Shown: one piece after another, positions 6,084 through 8,197 of the stretch
Layout of the letters: each line of letters starts with the position of its first letter
Numbering within the stretch: position 1 is the stretch's first letter
Assembly: GCA_008501565.1 (NCBI GenBank)
Contig: QQUL01000308.1
Coordinates: forward strand, 1 to 8,197
Length of the DNA: 8,197 bases
Origin: Armatimonadota bacterium
GTDB lineage: Bacteria > Actinomycetota > Acidimicrobiia > Spongiisociales > UBA5794
Direction of reading: 5' to 3'
Made by a program: the position numbers and the translations under genes
Notes under the pieces: model-generated
The model's database searches: none
The model's input: the letters and a program-made list of their open reading frames with translations, nothing else
Told to the model about the DNA's origin: nothing

Positions 6084-6851
6084 CTACAAGATTTGGCTAA
6101 GGAATAGTTTCGTCCGGTCGTGCTGCGGGTTTGTGAAGAAGTGTTCGGGGGTTCCCTCTTCCACGATCGTTCCGTAGTCGAAGAAGAACACACGGTCGGC
6201 GACCTCGCGGGCGAAGCCCATTTCGTGGGTCACGACCATCATCGTCATTCCCGAGAGCGCAAGTTCCTGCATGACGTCGAGGACTTCCTTGATCATCTCG
6301 GGATCGAGGGCCGAGGTTGGCTCGTCGAAGAGCATGATGCGGGGATTCATGGCAAGTGACCGCGCAATGGCGACTCGCTGCTGCTGACCGCCCGAGAGTT
6401 GGCCGGGATACTTCAGGTACTGCTCGGGGATTCCGACACGCTCGAGGAGTGCCATGGCATTCTCCTCCGCATCCGCCTTCGGGATCTTGCGCACCCACTG
6501 TGGTGCGAGCGTGATGTTGTCGAGAACCGTCAGGTGGGGGAACAGATTGAACTGCTGGAACACCATGCCGACTTCAGATCTGATCTTTTCAACGTTCTTG
6601 ATGTCGTTCGTCAACTCGGTTCCATCAACAATGATGGTTCCCTCTTGATGAGCCTCAAGTCGATTGATGCAACGGATGTACGTTGACTTCCCTGAACCTG
6701 ATGGCCCAATGATCACGACCACCTCGCGCTCGCGTACGGTCGCCGTCACACCCTTGAGCGCTTGGAAGTCACCGAACCACTTCTTGACTCCTTCGGTGAT
6801 GACGATCGGGTCGCCAAGCACTCTCTCGGCAGGTGTTCCATTGTCTGACAT
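6084..6851 (-). CDS. aapP: L-amino acid ABC transporter ATP-binding protein, AapP-like
   Basis: A 255-residue ABC ATPase that powers a polar/general L-amino acid importer from the cytoplasmic face. All nucleotide-binding motifs are intact: Walker A GPSGSGKST at 49-57, Q-loop FQQFNLFPH at 98-106, ABC signature LSGGQQQR at 152-159, Walker B IMLFDEP at 172-178 (Glu177), D-loop SALD at 180-183 and H-loop His209. The blocks RCINRLEAHQEG, VDGTELTND and TLAPQWVRK, and the ending RTKLFLSQIL, match the rhizobial AapP type closely, closer than generic GlnQ. Length is normal. The start is the ATG at 6851, with AAGGAG at 6857-6862 five bases upstream; the gene begins 21 bases after the stop of the permease gene, so they form one transcription unit. 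GlnQ or HisP-type specificity within the PAAT family cannot be excluded, because substrate choice is set by the absent binding protein. Confidence 0.95.
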   Translation of the reverse strand: MSDNGTPAERVLGDPIVITEGVKKWFGDFQALKGVTATVREREVVVIIGPSGSGKSTYIRCINRLEAHQEGTIIVDGTELTNDIKNVEKIRSEVGMVFQQFNLFPHLTVLDNITLAPQWVRKIPKADAEENAMALLERVGIPEQYLKYPGQLSGGQQQRVAIARSLAMNPRIMLFDEPTSALDPEMIKEVLDVMQELALSGMTMMVVTHEMGFAREVADRVFFFDYGTIVEEGTPEHFFTNPQHDRTKLFLSQIL

Positions 6852-6872
6852 ATCGGCTCCTTGTGAATCCTG

Positions 6873-8195
6873 TTAGCGCTCGCCTACACCGAGACGCTTC
6901 TCAAGCCGCAGCGAGATGCGGCTGAAGGTGAATGTGAACATCCAATAGACGACTGCTGCAAACAGCAGCGGCTCCTGGACTATCCCGATGAAGTTGAAAG
7001 GTTGCCCCTGACCCGGAATAACAACCCGGGCGATGTGGAGAAAGTCGAACAAACCAACGATCGTCACAAGTGAGGTGTCCTTGAACAATGAGATGACTTG
7101 ACCGACGAGAGCGGGGATGACGGCACGCAATGCCTGCGGAAGCACGATGAACACCGTTGTCTGCATCACCGACAGCCCCATCGCTTGGGATGCCTCGTAT
7201 TGGCCCTTCGGTATTGACTGAAGTCCGCCACGTACGTTCTCAGCAAGGTAGGCAGCAGAGAACATGGTCATGGCACCGATCGCTCTCGCGACACCATCGA
7301 TCTCAATTCCCTCAGGAAGAGCGACGGGAAGCATGATGAAGGCAACGATGAGCCATGTGATCAGGGGTACACCGCGCACAAGCTCGATGTACGCGGTGGA
7401 CATGAGTCGGAAGATCGGCATGGTGGATGACCTACCGAGTGCGAGCACAATTCCAAGAGGTAGGGAAAGAACGATCGCAACCGTCGAAAGCAGGATGGTG
7501 AGCAATAGGCCACCGAACGGCGACTGCCCGCCGGAAACCTCGACCGTCGACGGTGCCGCAAGCAGCATGATGAAGAAGGTGATCACGGTGACCGTCCCAG
7601 CCCATGCCCCGAGGAACGAGCGGCGACTACCTCCTTCTCCACCAAATGTCGGAGCGGCAAGAGCAAACAGGGCCAACGCGAGCAGCGAGAAGCGGACAAT
7701 GAATTCGGCGGAGAAGAAGAACGACACAAGCGCGGCGATGAGTAGGAGAGCTCCCACAATTCGTCCGAGCTCCCCTCGCGAATCGGCAACGAAATTGAGG
7801 ATCAACCCACCGATGACAATGAATCCAATAGCGACGGGTATGTACCACGAAAAGATTCGGCCAACGTCAGGTGATGGATCCCTCAACACGACGAGGAACA
7901 GGACGGGGAAGGACAGGACCCAGAGTGCCGTAAGTACTTTCCTGGGACCCACCTCGATATGGTTTCGCAGGAGTTTTGTCAGCAGATAGGTGACAACGGC
8001 CAAGACGAAAATGACCGTCCACGGAATCCGGGTCGACATTGCAATGGGTTCTGAGATCGAGATCTGCACTCCGTCGGCATCTCGCGATGGCCACGGAAGC
8101 TCGATCGTCCACAACCCAATCAGGACGAGGCCCATCCCGGCAAGAACGACGCCCATGACGGGAATGACTGGCTCCTTGGCGCGATCTCCGCTCAT
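6873..8195 (-). CDS. aapM: L-amino acid ABC transporter permease, AapM-like, with N-terminal multi-helix extension
   Basis: A 440-residue inner-membrane permease of the polar amino acid uptake (HisM/GlnP/AapM) family. The conserved permease domain spans about 226-436: it opens with FGGLLLTILLSTVAIVLSLP (227-246), continues with ELVRGVPLITWL (271-282) and AYLAENVRGGLQSIPKGQYE (315-334), and carries the EAA loop that contacts the ATPase, starting at Glu334 with the key Gly340, followed by LPQALR and the SLFKDTSLV helix (369-377). Residues 1-220 are an extension with roughly seven hydrophobic segments (about 12-30, 59-76, 88-104, 118-134, 146-160, 165-181, 198-213). AapM proteins also have an N-terminal extension, but this one seems long and rather generic. 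The ATG at 8195 is only two bases from the window edge, so its ribosome binding site cannot be seen and a start further upstream is possible. The second permease (AapQ) and binding protein (AapJ) would normally lie upstream, outside the window. The AapP-like gene follows 21 bases downstream. Confidence 0.92.
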   Translation of the reverse strand: MSGDRAKEPVIPVMGVVLAGMGLVLIGLWTIELPWPSRDADGVQISISEPIAMSTRIPWTVIFVLAVVTYLLTKLLRNHIEVGPRKVLTALWVLSFPVLFLVVLRDPSPDVGRIFSWYIPVAIGFIVIGGLILNFVADSRGELGRIVGALLLIAALVSFFFSAEFIVRFSLLALALFALAAPTFGGEGGSRRSFLGAWAGTVTVITFFIMLLAAPSTVEVSGGQSPFGGLLLTILLSTVAIVLSLPLGIVLALGRSSTMPIFRLMSTAYIELVRGVPLITWLIVAFIMLPVALPEGIEIDGVARAIGAMTMFSAAYLAENVRGGLQSIPKGQYEASQAMGLSVMQTTVFIVLPQALRAVIPALVGQVISLFKDTSLVTIVGLFDFLHIARVVIPGQGQPFNFIGIVQEPLLFAAVVYWMFTFTFSRISLRLEKRLGVGER

Positions 8196-8197
8196 CC

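Noticed and set aside
7264..7989. 241-codon plus-strand open frame opposite the AapM-like permease
   Set aside because: Antisense to a confident permease gene, with Ser/Thr/Arg/Pro-rich translation and no recognisable domain or good ribosome binding site.
1..8197. Mobile element, CRISPR array, toxin-antitoxin or defence system
   Set aside because: No transposase, integrase, direct-repeat array or defence-type domain was seen; gene content is metabolic and transport throughout with uniform coding style.

Overview
The window is protein-coding almost end to end. It is GC-rich and reads like a chromosomal segment of a free-living bacterium, most plausibly an actinobacterium; Acidimicrobiia-like is a guess. 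The lineage argument rests on base composition, frequent GTG/TTG-type starts, and an Lgt with Tyr where E. coli has the catalytic-region His103. I cannot confirm a taxon from sequence alone.

Layout. (1) Minus strand, 1-1123: a small AhpD-like carboxymuconolactone decarboxylase family gene overlaps by 4 bases (ATGA) the start of lgt, prolipoprotein diacylglyceryl transferase, which runs off the left edge. (2) A 126-base divergent intergenic region, 1124-1249. (3) Plus strand, 1250-5975: a tightly packed trio. It consists of an M20-family amidohydrolase (PM20D2/AbgB-like), a P2A-type (Ca2+-ATPase-like) P-type ATPase whose start overlaps the amidohydrolase end, and a membrane-anchored protein with a His/Asp/Gly-rich linker and a C-terminal domain I do not recognise. 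(4) A short convergent intergenic region, 5976-6083, with two small hairpins. (5) Minus strand, 6084-8195: the permease (AapM-like, with an N-terminal multi-helix extension) and ATPase (AapP-like) of a general/polar L-amino acid ABC transporter. The partner permease and solute-binding protein would lie beyond the right edge.

How they work together. The AapM/AapP pair forms half of an amino acid importer. Lgt is general lipoprotein maturation, and the AhpD-like protein is probably a redox or peroxide-related enzyme translated with it. The trio is the most interesting part: a cation export pump co-transcribed with an exported-side, histidine-rich protein of unknown function suggests divalent-metal or calcium handling at the cell surface, while the amidohydrolase link to it is unexplained. 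No RNA genes, mobile elements, CRISPR arrays or phage genes were seen. Apart from that trio the window looks like ordinary housekeeping and transport DNA.
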